NCBI RefSeq assembly: GCF_025499465.1
Contig: NZ_JAIMCA010000002.1
Span: 742,978-806,977, forward strand
Reading direction: 5' to 3'
DNA from: Allobosea sp. BH3
GTDB lineage: Bacteria > Pseudomonadota > Alphaproteobacteria > Rhizobiales > Beijerinckiaceae
Length of the DNA: 64,000 nucleotides
Shown here piece by piece: positions 33,099 to 44,036 of this stretch. The notes below the pieces were generated by a model that was given only the letters and a program-made list of their open reading frames with translations, did not search any database and had not been told where the DNA came from. The position numbers and the translations under genes were made by a program. Within the stretch, counting starts at the first letter, position 1. The number at the start of each line of letters is the position of its first letter.

Positions 33099-34274
33099 AT
33101 GGCGCTGGACCCCGAGGTTTTTGGACAGCTTCTCGATACGGTCGAGCGCTTCGTTCGCGAGAAGTTGAGGCCGAGGGAGGCCGAGGTCGGCGAAACCGAC
33201 CGCGTCCCGCCCGAGGTCGTTCAGCAGATGCGCGACATGGGGCTGTTCGGACTCGCCATCCCGGAAGCCTATGGCGGCCTCGAACTGTCGCTCTCGGAGG
33301 AAATCCAGGTTTCCTTCCTGCTGGGCGGCACTTCGCCGGCCTTCCGGTCGATGATCGGCACCAACAACGGCATCGGCTCGCAGGGCATCATCATCGACGG
33401 TACGCAGGAGCAGAAATCACGCTACCTGCCCCGGATGGCGAGCGGTGAGCTCGTCGGCTCCTTCTGCCTGACGGAGCCCGAGGCGGGTTCGGATGCCGGT
33501 TCGCTGCGGACGAGCGCGCGCCGCGATGGCGACAGCTTCATCCTCAACGGCACCAAGCGCTTCATCACCAATGCGCCTGTCGCCGGCCTCTTCACCGTCT
33601 TCGCCCGAACCGATCCGGACAGCAAGACGGCGTCCGGCATCTCGGCCCTTCTGGTCGATGCGGATCTTCCGGGCATCACGCTCGGCAAGAAGGACCGGAA
33701 GATGGGCCAGCAGGGCGCCCACACCTGCGACGTCATCTTCGACAACGTCCGGGTTCCGGCATCGGCGATCCTCGGCGGGCCAGATTTCGAAGGCAAGGGC
33801 TTCGTCACCGCGATGAAGGTGCTGGATCGCGGCCGGCTGACCATCGCCGGCGTTTGCGTCGGTGTCGCGGAGCGCCTGATCGCCGACAGCCTCGACTACG
33901 CGATGCAGCGCCGCCAGTTCGACAAGCCGATCGCCGAGTTCCAGCTCGTCCAGGCGATGCTCGCCGACATGAAGGCCGAGAGCTTCGCCGCGCGCTGCAT
34001 GGTCGAGGAGACGGCGCGGCGGCGCGATGCCGGGCAGTCGATCGCGACCGAAGCTGCCTGCGCCAAGATGTTCTGCTCCGAGATGGTCGGCCGCGTCGCC
34101 GACAAGGCGGTCCAGATCTTCGGCGGCGCCGGCTACGTCGCCGATTCCGGCATCGAGCGCTTCTACCGGGATGTGCGCCTGTTCCGGATCTACGAGGGCA
34201 CCACGCAGATCCAGCAGCTCGTCATCGCCAGGAACATGATCCGCGACGCCCGCCGGGCGAACGGCCTGTCGTGA
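33099..34274 (+). CDS. Acyl-CoA dehydrogenase
   Basis: 391 residues. N-terminal helical domain, then the FAD-binding signature CLTEPEAGSDAGSL, the middle beta-domain, and the C-terminal helices with QIFGGAGYVAD and RIYEGTTQIQQ, where Glu366 is the expected catalytic base. It introduces the 2,3-double bond into an acyl-CoA. As first gene of the operon it is directly behind the IclR palindrome. Chain preference cannot be read from the sequence; substrates of the operon are probably short or branched. Confidence 0.93.
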   Translation: MALDPEVFGQLLDTVERFVREKLRPREAEVGETDRVPPEVVQQMRDMGLFGLAIPEAYGGLELSLSEEIQVSFLLGGTSPAFRSMIGTNNGIGSQGIIIDGTQEQKSRYLPRMASGELVGSFCLTEPEAGSDAGSLRTSARRDGDSFILNGTKRFITNAPVAGLFTVFARTDPDSKTASGISALLVDADLPGITLGKKDRKMGQQGAHTCDVIFDNVRVPASAILGGPDFEGKGFVTAMKVLDRGRLTIAGVCVGVAERLIADSLDYAMQRRQFDKPIAEFQLVQAMLADMKAESFAARCMVEETARRRDAGQSIATEAACAKMFCSEMVGRVADKAVQIFGGAGYVADSGIERFYRDVRLFRIYEGTTQIQQLVIARNMIRDARRANGLS

Positions 34275-34353
34275 CCGCCGTCGAGCCGCCAGCCCGGGCC
34301 TTGCCGTCGCTCAAGGCATCCAAGGCCGGCCGAAGCGTCCAGGGAGAACAGAA

Positions 34354-35343
34354 ATGCGCGCCGTGATGTGCAAGGCCTTCGGGCCGCTCGAAGACCTCGT
34401 CATCGAGGATAGGCCGACGCGCGAGCCGGGGCCCGGCGAGGTCCGCGTCCTCATCGAGGCCGCTGGCGTGAACTTTCCCGACACCCTGATGGTCGAGGGC
34501 AAGTATCAGGTCAAACCGCCGCTGCCCTTCACGCCCGGCACCGAGATCGGGGGCGTCGTCCAGGCCGTCGGCGAAGGCGTCACGCATCTGGCCGTCGGAG
34601 TGCCCGTGACCGGCATGGTGGGCGTCGGCGCCTTCGCCGAGGAAGCGGTGGTGCGCGCCGGCCGCCTCATGCAGCGCCCTGCAGCCATGGATGCGATCAC
34701 GGCGGCCGGCTTCTCCATGACCTACGGCACCAGCATGCACGCGCTGCGGCAGCGGGCTCAACTCCGGCCGGGCGAGACCTTGCTGGTTCTGGGCGCAAGC
34801 GGAGGCGTCGGCCTCGCCGCGGTTGAGATCGGCAAGGCCATGGGCGCGACCGTGATCGCGGCCGCGAGCAGCGCCGAGAAGCTGGACGTCGCCCGCAAGG
34901 CCGGCGCCGACCACGTCATCGACTACACCAGCGAGTCCCTGAAGGATCGCGTCAAGGAGCTGACGGGCGGCAAGGGCGTCGACGTGGTCTATGACCCGGT
35001 GGGCGGCGACAGGCTAGAGGAAGCCGTACGCGCAACCGCCTGGGAAGGACGCATCCTCGTCGTCGGCTTCGCCTCCGGGACGATTCCGCGCATTCCTGCA
35101 AACCTTCTCCTGCTGAAAGGCTGCTCCCTGGTCGGCGTCTTCTTCGGCACCTTCGCCTCGGTCGATCCCGCAGCCAACGAAGACAACTTCAGGCAGCTCT
35201 TCGTCTGGTTCGAGGAGGGCCGGCTCAAGCCGCTGATCAGCCGCACGCTCGATCTCGCGGACACCGTAGAAGCGCTGCGCCTGCTGACGGGGCGGTCTGC
35301 GATCGGCAAGATCGTCCTGACCACCGGCCAGAGCGCCTCATGA
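34354..35343 (+). CDS. NADPH:quinone oxidoreductase / MDR-superfamily enoyl reductase
   Basis: 329 residues. Zinc-free MDR fold: GroES-like N-terminal part (EPGPGEVRVLIEAAGVNFPD), cofactor motif GASGGVGLAAVEIGKAMG, and VVYDPVGGD. The QorA-like group includes quinone and 2-enoyl(-CoA) reductases. Within an acyl-CoA operon, reduction of an unsaturated or branched intermediate is plausible. Its stop overlaps the thioesterase start. Confidence 0.88.
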   Translation: MRAVMCKAFGPLEDLVIEDRPTREPGPGEVRVLIEAAGVNFPDTLMVEGKYQVKPPLPFTPGTEIGGVVQAVGEGVTHLAVGVPVTGMVGVGAFAEEAVVRAGRLMQRPAAMDAITAAGFSMTYGTSMHALRQRAQLRPGETLLVLGASGGVGLAAVEIGKAMGATVIAAASSAEKLDVARKAGADHVIDYTSESLKDRVKELTGGKGVDVVYDPVGGDRLEEAVRATAWEGRILVVGFASGTIPRIPANLLLLKGCSLVGVFFGTFASVDPAANEDNFRQLFVWFEEGRLKPLISRTLDLADTVEALRLLTGRSAIGKIVLTTGQSAS

Positions 35344-35759
35344 GCGCGGAGACCTATTCCGGCGTCGGCATCTTCGGCCTGCTGGGTCTCGGGCTGGATG
35401 AATCCCGCCATGGCCATGTGAAGGGCGGCCTCGAGATCGGCCCCGGCCATCGCAACCGCATGGGCTACGTCCATGGCGGCGTGATCTGCACCATGATCGA
35501 CTTCGCCGCCTGCGCCTCCGGCCTCCATGCCGACGTGGGCGAGCCGGCGCGCTACGCGGTCACCATCTCGCTAACAACGCAGTTCACCCGGCCGGTGCGC
35601 GCCGGCCGCCTCACGGTCGAGGGGCGCACGATCTCGGCGGGGCGGTCGAGCTTCACCGCCGAGGCGCATGTCTTCGACGATGCCGGCGAGCGGGTCGCTC
35701 ACGGCATCGGCACGTTTCGCTGGCGGGAAGGAAGCCAGCCCGCCTCCCTCACAGCCTAG
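35340..35759 (+). CDS. PaaI-type hotdog-fold thioesterase
   Basis: 139 residues, single hotdog domain with the HGG-type motif in GYVHGGVICTMIDFAACAS and the beta-strand ITTQFTRPVRAG-like segment (SLTTQFTRPV). Such enzymes release CoA from dead-end acyl-CoAs and keep free CoA available. The ATG overlaps the previous stop (ATGA), and the next gene starts within 12 bases. Confidence 0.87.
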   Translation: MSAETYSGVGIFGLLGLGLDESRHGHVKGGLEIGPGHRNRMGYVHGGVICTMIDFAACASGLHADVGEPARYAVTISLTTQFTRPVRAGRLTVEGRTISAGRSSFTAEAHVFDDAGERVAHGIGTFRWREGSQPASLTA

Positions 35760-35771
35760 GTGGAGCCGCAG

Positions 35772-36977
35772 ATGCTCGAGCTCAGAGACGTCCACAAGCC
35801 GCTCCTCGCGAAGCTGCAGCGTTTCATGGACGAGCACATCTACCCGAATGAAGAGGTCCATGAGCGCCAGTTCGCGGCCTTGCCGTCGCGCTGGGCCACG
35901 CCGCCCATCATCGGCGAACTGAAGAAGCGCGCCCGCGCCGAGGGGCTGTGGAACCTGTTCCTGCCCGATCCGCGCTATGGCGCCGGCCTCAACAATCTGG
36001 ACTACGCCCATTTCTGCGAGATCATGGGCCGATCCGCCATCGCCCCGGAGGTCTTCAACTGCTCCGCCCCCGACACCGGCAACATGGAGACGCTGGTGCT
36101 CTATGGGACGGAGGCGCAGAAGCAGAAATGGCTCGCCCCGCTCCTCGACGGAACGATCCGCTCTTGTTTCTCAATGACCGAGCCGGATGTCGCCTCCTCG
36201 GACGCGACCAACATCCAGACGGATATCCGCCGCGACGGCGACAGCTACGTGATCAACGGGCGCAAATGGTGGAGCTCGGGCGCGCTCAGCGAGCACTGCA
36301 AGATCGCGATCGTGATGGGCCGGAGCAATCCCGATGCCCCGAAGCACCTGCAGCAATCGATGATCCTGGTGCCGCTCGATACGCCGGGCGTGACGATCGA
36401 GCGCGCGCTGACGGTCTACGGCTATGACCATGCGCCGCACGGCCACGCCGAGATCAATTTCGACAATGTCCGCGTCCCGTCCGGCAACATGCTGCTCGGC
36501 GAGGGGCGCGGCTTCGAGATCGCACAGGGGCGGCTCGGACCGGGCCGGATCCATCACTGCATGCGCTCGATCGGCCTTGCCGAACGGGCGCTGGAGGCGG
36601 CCTGCCGCCGCGCCCTTTCGCGCACCGCTTTCGGCAAGCTGCTGGCGGACCAGGGCGTCGTTCGCGACCAGATCGCACGTTCACGCTGCGAGATCGAGGC
36701 GGCGCGGCTGCTGACGCTCAAGGCCGCGCATCTGATGGACACCGTCGGCAACAAAGTGGCGCGGCGCGAGATCGCCATGATCAAGGTCGTCGCGCCGAAC
36801 ATGGCCTGCGACGTTATCGACCGCGCCATCCAGATCCACGGAGCGGCCGGCGTCTCGCAGGATCATTTCCTCGCCGCCGCCTGGGTCAAATCCCGGTCCC
36901 TGCGCTTTGCCGACGGGCCCGACGAGGTCCATCGGGACAGCATCGCCCGGCTCGAACTGAAGCGCTATCGGAGCTGA
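35772..36977 (+). CDS. ACAD10/11-like (LvaC-like) acyl-CoA dehydrogenase with Asp in place of the catalytic Glu
   Basis: 401 residues. It matches the ACAD10/11 dehydrogenase type ([61 protein letters not shown]). At the place where ordinary acyl-CoA dehydrogenases have YEGT, this protein has ADGPDEVHR, so the base position is Asp381. In ACAD10/11 and bacterial LvaC this domain converts 4-phosphoacyl-CoA, made by a linked kinase, toward 3-hydroxyacyl-CoA. The matching kinase is encoded two genes downstream. The ATG at 35772 is preferred over a GTG at 35760 because GGTGGAG precedes it. Confidence 0.88.
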   Translation: MLELRDVHKPLLAKLQRFMDEHIYPNEEVHERQFAALPSRWATPPIIGELKKRARAEGLWNLFLPDPRYGAGLNNLDYAHFCEIMGRSAIAPEVFNCSAPDTGNMETLVLYGTEAQKQKWLAPLLDGTIRSCFSMTEPDVASSDATNIQTDIRRDGDSYVINGRKWWSSGALSEHCKIAIVMGRSNPDAPKHLQQSMILVPLDTPGVTIERALTVYGYDHAPHGHAEINFDNVRVPSGNMLLGEGRGFEIAQGRLGPGRIHHCMRSIGLAERALEAACRRALSRTAFGKLLADQGVVRDQIARSRCEIEAARLLTLKAAHLMDTVGNKVARREIAMIKVVAPNMACDVIDRAIQIHGAAGVSQDHFLAAAWVKSRSLRFADGPDEVHRDSIARLELKRYRS

Positions 36978-36987
36978 GGACAGGCGC

Positions 36988-37743
36988 ATGTTCGACATCA
37001 AAGGCAAGGTCGCCCTCATCACGGGCTCGTCGCGCGGCATCGGCAAGGCTTCGGCCTTGCAGCTCGCGCGCAGCGGCGCCCGCATCGTCATCTCCAGCCG
37101 CAAGCAGGAGGCCTGCGACGCCGTCGCCGAGGAGATCAGGGCAGCAGGCGTGGAGGCGATCGCGAAGGCTTGCCATGTCGGCTCGCACGAGCAGTTGCGT
37201 AACCTCGTCGAACATGTCCATGGCCACTGGGGCCGGATCGACATCCTGGTCTGCAATGCCGCGACCAATCCGGTCTACGGTCCGCTTTCCACCCTGTCTG
37301 ACGACGCCTTCACCAAGGTGATGACCGTCAACGTGCAGAGCACGATCTGGCTGAGCAATCTGGTGCTGCCCTGCATGGCCGCCAATGGCGGAGGAGCCGT
37401 GATCATGATGTCCTCGATCGCGGGGCTTCGGGGCACCGGCGTGATCGGCGCCTACGGGATGTCGAAGGCCGCGGAGGCGGCGCTCGCGCGCAATCTCGCG
37501 GTCGAATGGGGTCCGAAGGGCATCCGGGTCAATGCCATCGCGCCGGGCATCGTGCGCACGGACTTCGCGCGCGAGCTGGTGGAATCGCCCGAGCGGCGAG
37601 CGCAGATGGAGCAGCGCACGCCACTGCGGCGCTTCGGCGAGGTCGAGGACATCGCCGGCATCGTGCATTTCCTGGCAAGCCCGGCCTCCGCCTACATCAC
37701 CGGGCAGGTCATCGTCGCCGATGGCGGCGAGACGATAAGCTGA
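36988..37743 (+). CDS. Short-chain dehydrogenase/reductase (classical SDR)
   Basis: 251 residues. Cofactor loop TGSSRGIGKAS, NAATNP, catalytic Ser in MMSSIAG, Tyr/Lys in YGMSKAA, and the C-terminal GQVIVADGGETIS. It probably oxidises or reduces a hydroxyacyl intermediate (3- or 4-hydroxy/oxo) in the operon. It sits between the LvaC-like dehydrogenase and the kinase, as an SDR does in levulinate-type clusters. Confidence 0.9.
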   Translation: MFDIKGKVALITGSSRGIGKASALQLARSGARIVISSRKQEACDAVAEEIRAAGVEAIAKACHVGSHEQLRNLVEHVHGHWGRIDILVCNAATNPVYGPLSTLSDDAFTKVMTVNVQSTIWLSNLVLPCMAANGGGAVIMMSSIAGLRGTGVIGAYGMSKAAEAALARNLAVEWGPKGIRVNAIAPGIVRTDFARELVESPERRAQMEQRTPLRRFGEVEDIAGIVHFLASPASAYITGQVIVADGGETIS

Positions 37744-37749
37744 GCCGCG

Positions 37750-38817
37750 ATGACCGCTCCCACCGCCCTTCTCGTCGACGTCATCGAGAGCCACCGTTTC
37801 GACGAGCTGGCGCTGGCCCGCTGGCTGCGGGGGCAGGTCCCAGGTTTCGACGGCCCTATTTCCGTGCAGCAGTTCCAGGGCGGCCAGTCGAACCCGACCT
37901 TCCTGATCTCATCCGGGGACCGGCGCTGCGTCCTGCGCAAGAAGCCGCCCGGCAAGCTGCTCCCCAAGGCCCATCAGGTCGAGCGCGAATTCGCGATCAT
38001 CCGCGCGCTGGGGCCGACTCCGGTCCCCGTGCCGCAAGCGCTCGCACTCTGCGAGGACGCGGAGGTGATAGGGACGGCCTTCTACATGATGGATTTTGTC
38101 GACGGCCGGCACTTCGACGGGCTCGCCCTCGCCGATCAGCCCCGCGGTGATCGCGCAGCGATCAACTTCGCCGCGGTCGATACGCTCGCCAGTCTGCATG
38201 CCGTCGATCCGGCTGCGATCGGACTCGATGATTACGGCCCGAAGGGCGGCTATGTCGCGCGGCAGGTCGAACGCTGGACCAGGCAGTATCAAGCCTCCTC
38301 GGCTGCTGCCGGCGAAATCGCCGATCTGGGCTGGCTGGCGGACTGGCTGCGCGAGCGCTGCCACGTCGCCGACGAGACCACGATCGCCCATGGCGACTAT
38401 CGGACGGGCAACCTGCTCTACAGCCATGACAAGCCGCAGGTGTCTGCGATCCTCGACTGGGAGCTGTCGACCCTCGGGCATCCGCTCGCCGATCTCGCCT
38501 ATTACTGCATGACCTATCGCATCGATTCCGCGATCGCGGGCGGGCGCGGCCTGGCCGGGCTCGACCTGAAGGAGCTCGGCATTCCCAGCGAGCGCGATGT
38601 GCTCGATCGCTATGTGCAGGCCAGCGGCCGGAGCGGCCTCTCCGACTGGCCGGTGTTCCTGGCCCTGTCGTTCTTCCGGCTCTCCGCCATTCTCCATGGC
38701 GTGATGGCGCGCGCCGTCCAGGGCAATGCGAGCGACGCCAATGCCCTCGATGTCGCCGCAAGGGCCGGCGGCCTGGCGCTGACAGGGCGCCGGATCGCGC
38801 AGTCGGAAGGCCGCTGA
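37750..38817 (+). CDS. Aminoglycoside phosphotransferase-like kinase (LvaA/ACAD10-11 kinase type)
   Basis: 355 residues, APH fold. N-lobe Lys in VLRKKPPGKLL, catalytic HGDYRTGNLLY (His214, Asp216, Asn221), and metal-binding ILDWELSTLG (Asp236), followed by HPLADLAYY. The N-lobe segment QGGQSNPTFLI is typical of the ACAD10/11-associated branch. This branch phosphorylates the 4-hydroxyl of 4-hydroxyacyl-CoA (LvaA, ACAD10/11), not antibiotics. Together with the Asp-type dehydrogenase it forms the split bacterial counterpart of ACAD11. Substrate chain length is unknown. Confidence 0.88.
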   Translation: MTAPTALLVDVIESHRFDELALARWLRGQVPGFDGPISVQQFQGGQSNPTFLISSGDRRCVLRKKPPGKLLPKAHQVEREFAIIRALGPTPVPVPQALALCEDAEVIGTAFYMMDFVDGRHFDGLALADQPRGDRAAINFAAVDTLASLHAVDPAAIGLDDYGPKGGYVARQVERWTRQYQASSAAAGEIADLGWLADWLRERCHVADETTIAHGDYRTGNLLYSHDKPQVSAILDWELSTLGHPLADLAYYCMTYRIDSAIAGGRGLAGLDLKELGIPSERDVLDRYVQASGRSGLSDWPVFLALSFFRLSAILHGVMARAVQGNASDANALDVAARAGGLALTGRRIAQSEGR

Positions 38818-38848
38818 ACCGTTGGTACCGTCAAGCTCGGGGGAGCCG

Positions 38849-39631
38849 ATGCGCTTCGAAGGCAGAACCTGCATTGTTACCGGCGCGGCAAGCGGCATCG
38901 GCCGCGCCACCGCGCTGCAACTGGCGCAGGAGGGAGCGCGGCTGGCGCTCGTCGACCGCAACGCGACGGAGTTGGCCAGCGTTGCCGCCACCCTGCCCCG
39001 CCCGGACGAGCACACGGCGCATGTCCTCGACATCGGCGACGAGGAGATGGTTCGCTCCTGCGTCGCCGACGTGCTCGCGGCGCACGGCCATATCGACGTG
39101 CTCTGCAACAATGCGGGCATCGCGAGCACGAAGGGCGCCGCTGTCGAGCAGGATCTGTCGGAGTGGATTCGCGTCATGGAGGTGAATGTCTTCGGCGCGA
39201 TGCTGTTCATGAAACACGCCGGTGCCGCGATGATCACCGCGGGCCGAGGCGCCATCGTCAATACCGCATCGGTAGCCGGCATCAGGGCGGGCGCCGGGGG
39301 CAATGCCTACAGCGCCTCGAAGGCGGCCGTCATCAACATGACGCAGACCGGAGCCTGCGATTTCGGCGCGTTCGGCATCAGGGTCAATGCGGTCTGCCCC
39401 GGCCTCATCGAGACAGGGATGACAAAGCCGATCTTCGACAAGGCCCGCGAACTCGGCAAGGAGGACAGGCTGGGCGCGCGCTGCGAGCTCAGGCGCTACG
39501 GCCACCCCGAGGAGGTCGCACGCGTCATCGCCTTTCTCGCGAGCGACGATGCCAGCTACGTCACGGGGCAAGCCATCCCCGTCGACGGCGGCAACACGGC
39601 GTCGCTCAACCTGCCCGGCATGAAGGTTTGA
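38849..39631 (+). CDS. Short-chain dehydrogenase/reductase (second SDR)
   Basis: 260 residues. Cofactor loop TGAASGIGRATA, NNAGIAS, Ser in NTASVAG, Tyr/Lys in YSASKAA, and C-terminal TGQAIPVDGGN. The ATG at 38849 follows GGGGGAG at the right distance; a longer open frame to 38822 is unlikely to be used. It is a candidate 3-hydroxyacyl-CoA or 4-hydroxy dehydrogenase in the same operon. Confidence 0.9.
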   Translation: MRFEGRTCIVTGAASGIGRATALQLAQEGARLALVDRNATELASVAATLPRPDEHTAHVLDIGDEEMVRSCVADVLAAHGHIDVLCNNAGIASTKGAAVEQDLSEWIRVMEVNVFGAMLFMKHAGAAMITAGRGAIVNTASVAGIRAGAGGNAYSASKAAVINMTQTGACDFGAFGIRVNAVCPGLIETGMTKPIFDKARELGKEDRLGARCELRRYGHPEEVARVIAFLASDDASYVTGQAIPVDGGNTASLNLPGMKV

Positions 39632-39645
39632 TCTCAGAGGCTCCC

Positions 39646-41715
<2,070 letters not shown>

Positions 41716-41734
41716 GACCGGGACCGCATCCGGC

Positions 41735-41768
41735 AAGACATTCCCAAGGACAAGACATCCCCAAGGAC
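41735..41768. repeat. Tandem 17-base direct repeat upstream of the thiolase gene
   Basis: Two adjacent copies of AAGACATTCCCAAGGAC differ by one base (the second has C at position 8). They sit between the bifunctional gene and the thiolase start, and each ends in a purine patch AAGGA resembling a ribosome site; AAGGACAGGA lies about 14-23 bases before the ATG. Confidence 0.8.
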
Positions 41769-41783
41769 AGGAACGCCCGCCCC

Positions 41784-42971
41784 ATGACCGAAGCCGTCAT
41801 CGTATCCACCGCCCGCACGCCGATCGGGAAGGCCCATCGCGGTGCCTTCAATCAGGTCCGCGGCGCCGACATGGCAGCCCATGCGATCCGCCATGCCCTG
41901 GCCCGAACCGCGGTCGAGGCGGCCGAGGTCGAGGAGGTCGTGCTCGGCTGCGGCTATCCGGAGGCGGCGACCGGCGGCAACGTCGCGCGCCACGCGGCGC
42001 TGGTCGCCGGGCTGCCCGTCCAGTCGACCGGCGTCACCGTCAGCCGCTTCTGCGCCTCCGGCCTGGAAGCGATCGCGCATGCTGCCCGGCGTGTGGTCAT
42101 GGACGGCGTGCCGGTCGCGGTCGGCGGCGGCGTCGAGTCGATCAGCCTCGTCCAGCCCGTGGTCCAGCGCGAGCTGACCCAGAACGACTGGCTCCTGGCC
42201 AACAAACCGACGATCTACACCTCGATGATCGAGACCGCCGACATCGTTGCCGCTCGCTACGGGGTCTCGCGCGAGGCACAGGACGCGTTCTCGCTGGAGA
42301 GCCAGCGGCGCACGGCCTCCGCCCAGCAGCGGCGGCTGTTCGATGACGAGATCGTGCCGATGAGCGCTGTCATGGCCGTCACCGACAAGGCCTCGGGCGA
42401 GATCAGCCAGCAGGAGGTGACGCTCGCCCAGGACGAGGGCAACCGCCCGGACACCACGCTGGAAGCCCTGCAGAAGCTGAAGCCGGTGCGCGGCGAGCAC
42501 AACTTCGTCACCGCCGGCAATGCAAGCCAGCTCTCCGACGGCGCCGCGGCCAGCGTCGTGATGTCGGCTCAGGAAGCGGCGCGGCGCGGCCTGTCTCCGC
42601 TCGGCATCTTTCGTGGCTTCGCCGCGGCCGGCTGTGAGCCCGACGAGATGGGGATCGGGCCCGTCTTCGCGGTGCCGCGCCTGCTTGCGCGCAATGGTCT
42701 CAAGGTCGAGGACATCGACCTGTGGGAGCTGAACGAGGCCTTCGCCTCGCAATCGATCTATTGCCGCGACAAGCTCGGCATCGACCCCGACAAGGTCAAC
42801 GTCAACGGCGGCGCGATCGCGATCGGCCATCCGTTCGGCATGAGCGGCGCGAGGCTCGTGGGCCATGCGCTGCTGGAGGGCCGCCGTCGCAAGGCACGCT
42901 ATGCGGTCGTGACCATGTGCGTCGCAGGCGGCATGGGCTGCGCCGGGCTTTTCGAGATCAACCCGGGCTGA
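41784..42971 (+). CDS. Acetyl-CoA acetyltransferase / 3-ketoacyl-CoA thiolase
   Basis: 395 residues. Active-site Cys in [10 protein letters not shown], His in [11 protein letters not shown], and second Cys in [11 protein letters not shown], plus NEAFASQ. It cleaves 3-ketoacyl-CoA to acetyl-CoA (or propionyl-CoA) and a shortened acyl-CoA, completing the beta-oxidation set of the operon. It is the last gene before a convergent IclR gene. Confidence 0.92.
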   Translation: MTEAVIVSTARTPIGKAHRGAFNQVRGADMAAHAIRHALARTAVEAAEVEEVVLGCGYPEAATGGNVARHAALVAGLPVQSTGVTVSRFCASGLEAIAHAARRVVMDGVPVAVGGGVESISLVQPVVQRELTQNDWLLANKPTIYTSMIETADIVAARYGVSREAQDAFSLESQRRTASAQQRRLFDDEIVPMSAVMAVTDKASGEISQQEVTLAQDEGNRPDTTLEALQKLKPVRGEHNFVTAGNASQLSDGAAASVVMSAQEAARRGLSPLGIFRGFAAAGCEPDEMGIGPVFAVPRLLARNGLKVEDIDLWELNEAFASQSIYCRDKLGIDPDKVNVNGGAIAIGHPFGMSGARLVGHALLEGRRRKARYAVVTMCVAGGMGCAGLFEINPG

Positions 42972-42999
42972 TCCACGCCGGCAAGGCCGGGGCGCGCCT

Positions 43000-43779
43000 T
43001 CAGACGGGCATGATGTAGCTCAGCTGGTTGCGGATGTTCGCAGCCAGCGAGATCAGCCGCGGCCCGACCTCCTCTTCGATCTGATTGGGGCTGAGGCGGA
43101 AGATCGGCACCCGGCAGTTCATGCCGAAGCAGTCTCCATTGGCATCACGGATCAGGGGAACGCCGGCGGAGTGGGTGCCGGGTATCCAGACGCCCCTTGA
43201 AACCGAGAAGCCGCGCTCGCGGCAGTCGGCCACGCCCTGAACGTAGGATTCGGCGTAGGTCTCCCAGAGCTCGGGCGAGCGACGCTTCATCTCGTCGAGC
43301 TTCAGCCTGAGCTCGTCTTCCGTCAGCAGCGAGCCGAGCGCATGGCCGATGGTCGCCGGCAGGAGTGGCCCGATCGTGCCCAGATCCGGTGATGTCCAGA
43401 TGTTCTCGTTCACGCGCGACGTCTCGAGGTAGACGAAGTTGGTGCGGTCCATCGTGCCGATCGAAACGGTGCCGCCGAGATCCTGCGCCAGCTTCTGCAT
43501 CGACGGGCGCGCGACATGCAGCAGCTTGAGATTGACCAGCAGCGGGTTCACCAGCATCAGCGCCCGCCAGCTGAGTCGAAACTTGGACTTCTCCTGGCGC
43601 AGATAGCCCATGCGTTCCAACGTGTAGGTCAGGCGCGCCACCGTGGAGCGGTTTATTCCGGACTCCTTCGCGATCTCGCCATTGCTCATCAAGGTCCGGT
43701 TCGGGCGAAAGGTTTCCAGCACGGCGAGACCCTTGACGAGGGTGGTCGCAATATCCGGATCGTCCACGGGGATCTTCAA
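43000..43779 (-). CDS. Second IclR-family transcriptional regulator
   Basis: 259 residues. Winged helix GEIAKESGINRSTVARLTYTLERMGYL and effector domain LGGTVSIGTMDRTNFVYLE, LLPATIGHALGSLL, SAGVPLI. I chose the TTG at 43779 because GGAG lies about 5 bases upstream; a GTG at 43890 would give a 37-residue extension without homology and would lie inside the likely promoter. It is divergent from the ABC transporter operon that begins with the amidohydrolase-like gene, with AT-rich palindromes between, so it probably regulates that operon. Confidence 0.88.
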   Translation of the reverse strand: MKIPVDDPDIATTLVKGLAVLETFRPNRTLMSNGEIAKESGINRSTVARLTYTLERMGYLRQEKSKFRLSWRALMLVNPLLVNLKLLHVARPSMQKLAQDLGGTVSIGTMDRTNFVYLETSRVNENIWTSPDLGTIGPLLPATIGHALGSLLTEDELRLKLDEMKRRSPELWETYAESYVQGVADCRERGFSVSRGVWIPGTHSAGVPLIRDANGDCFGMNCRVPIFRLSPNQIEEEVGPRLISLAANIRNQLSYIMPV

Positions 43780-43893
43780 GAATATCTCCAAAGTGACTTC
43801 ATCGGTACCGCAAAGCCGCGGCGTTGATCTTCGCAATACGACCGGACGCGCTTTGGCAGGACCACCGCACGCGGACGGGGAGGCCGCCACCTC

Positions 43894-43949
43894 AAACTAG
43901 CTCCAACATAGCAAATGTCAATATAATGAACATTTTGATATTGATATCA
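43894..43949. promoter_or_regulatory. AT-rich divergent promoter/operator region with two palindromes
   Basis: A 23-base inverted repeat, AAATGT..ACATTT (43913-43935), is followed directly by TGATATTGATATCA (43936-43949), a near-perfect palindrome. On the minus strand TTGACA (43921-43916) and TAGTTT (43899-43894), 16 bases apart, form a plausible promoter for the IclR gene that overlaps the first palindrome. Composition contrasts sharply with the surrounding GC-rich DNA. Confidence 0.6.
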
Positions 43950-44036
43950 TCATTTACTTGACTCATTCGCGACGCGAGAGCTCACTATCGAACATTGGCT
44001 GCCGCGTGCGCTTGCACGCTTCACGGAGAAATGTGG

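Noticed and set aside
37750..38817. Aminoglycoside resistance phosphotransferase
   Set aside because: The fold matches, but sequence style and operon (acyl-CoA dehydrogenase, FadB/J, thiolase) fit the 4-hydroxyacyl-CoA kinase branch.
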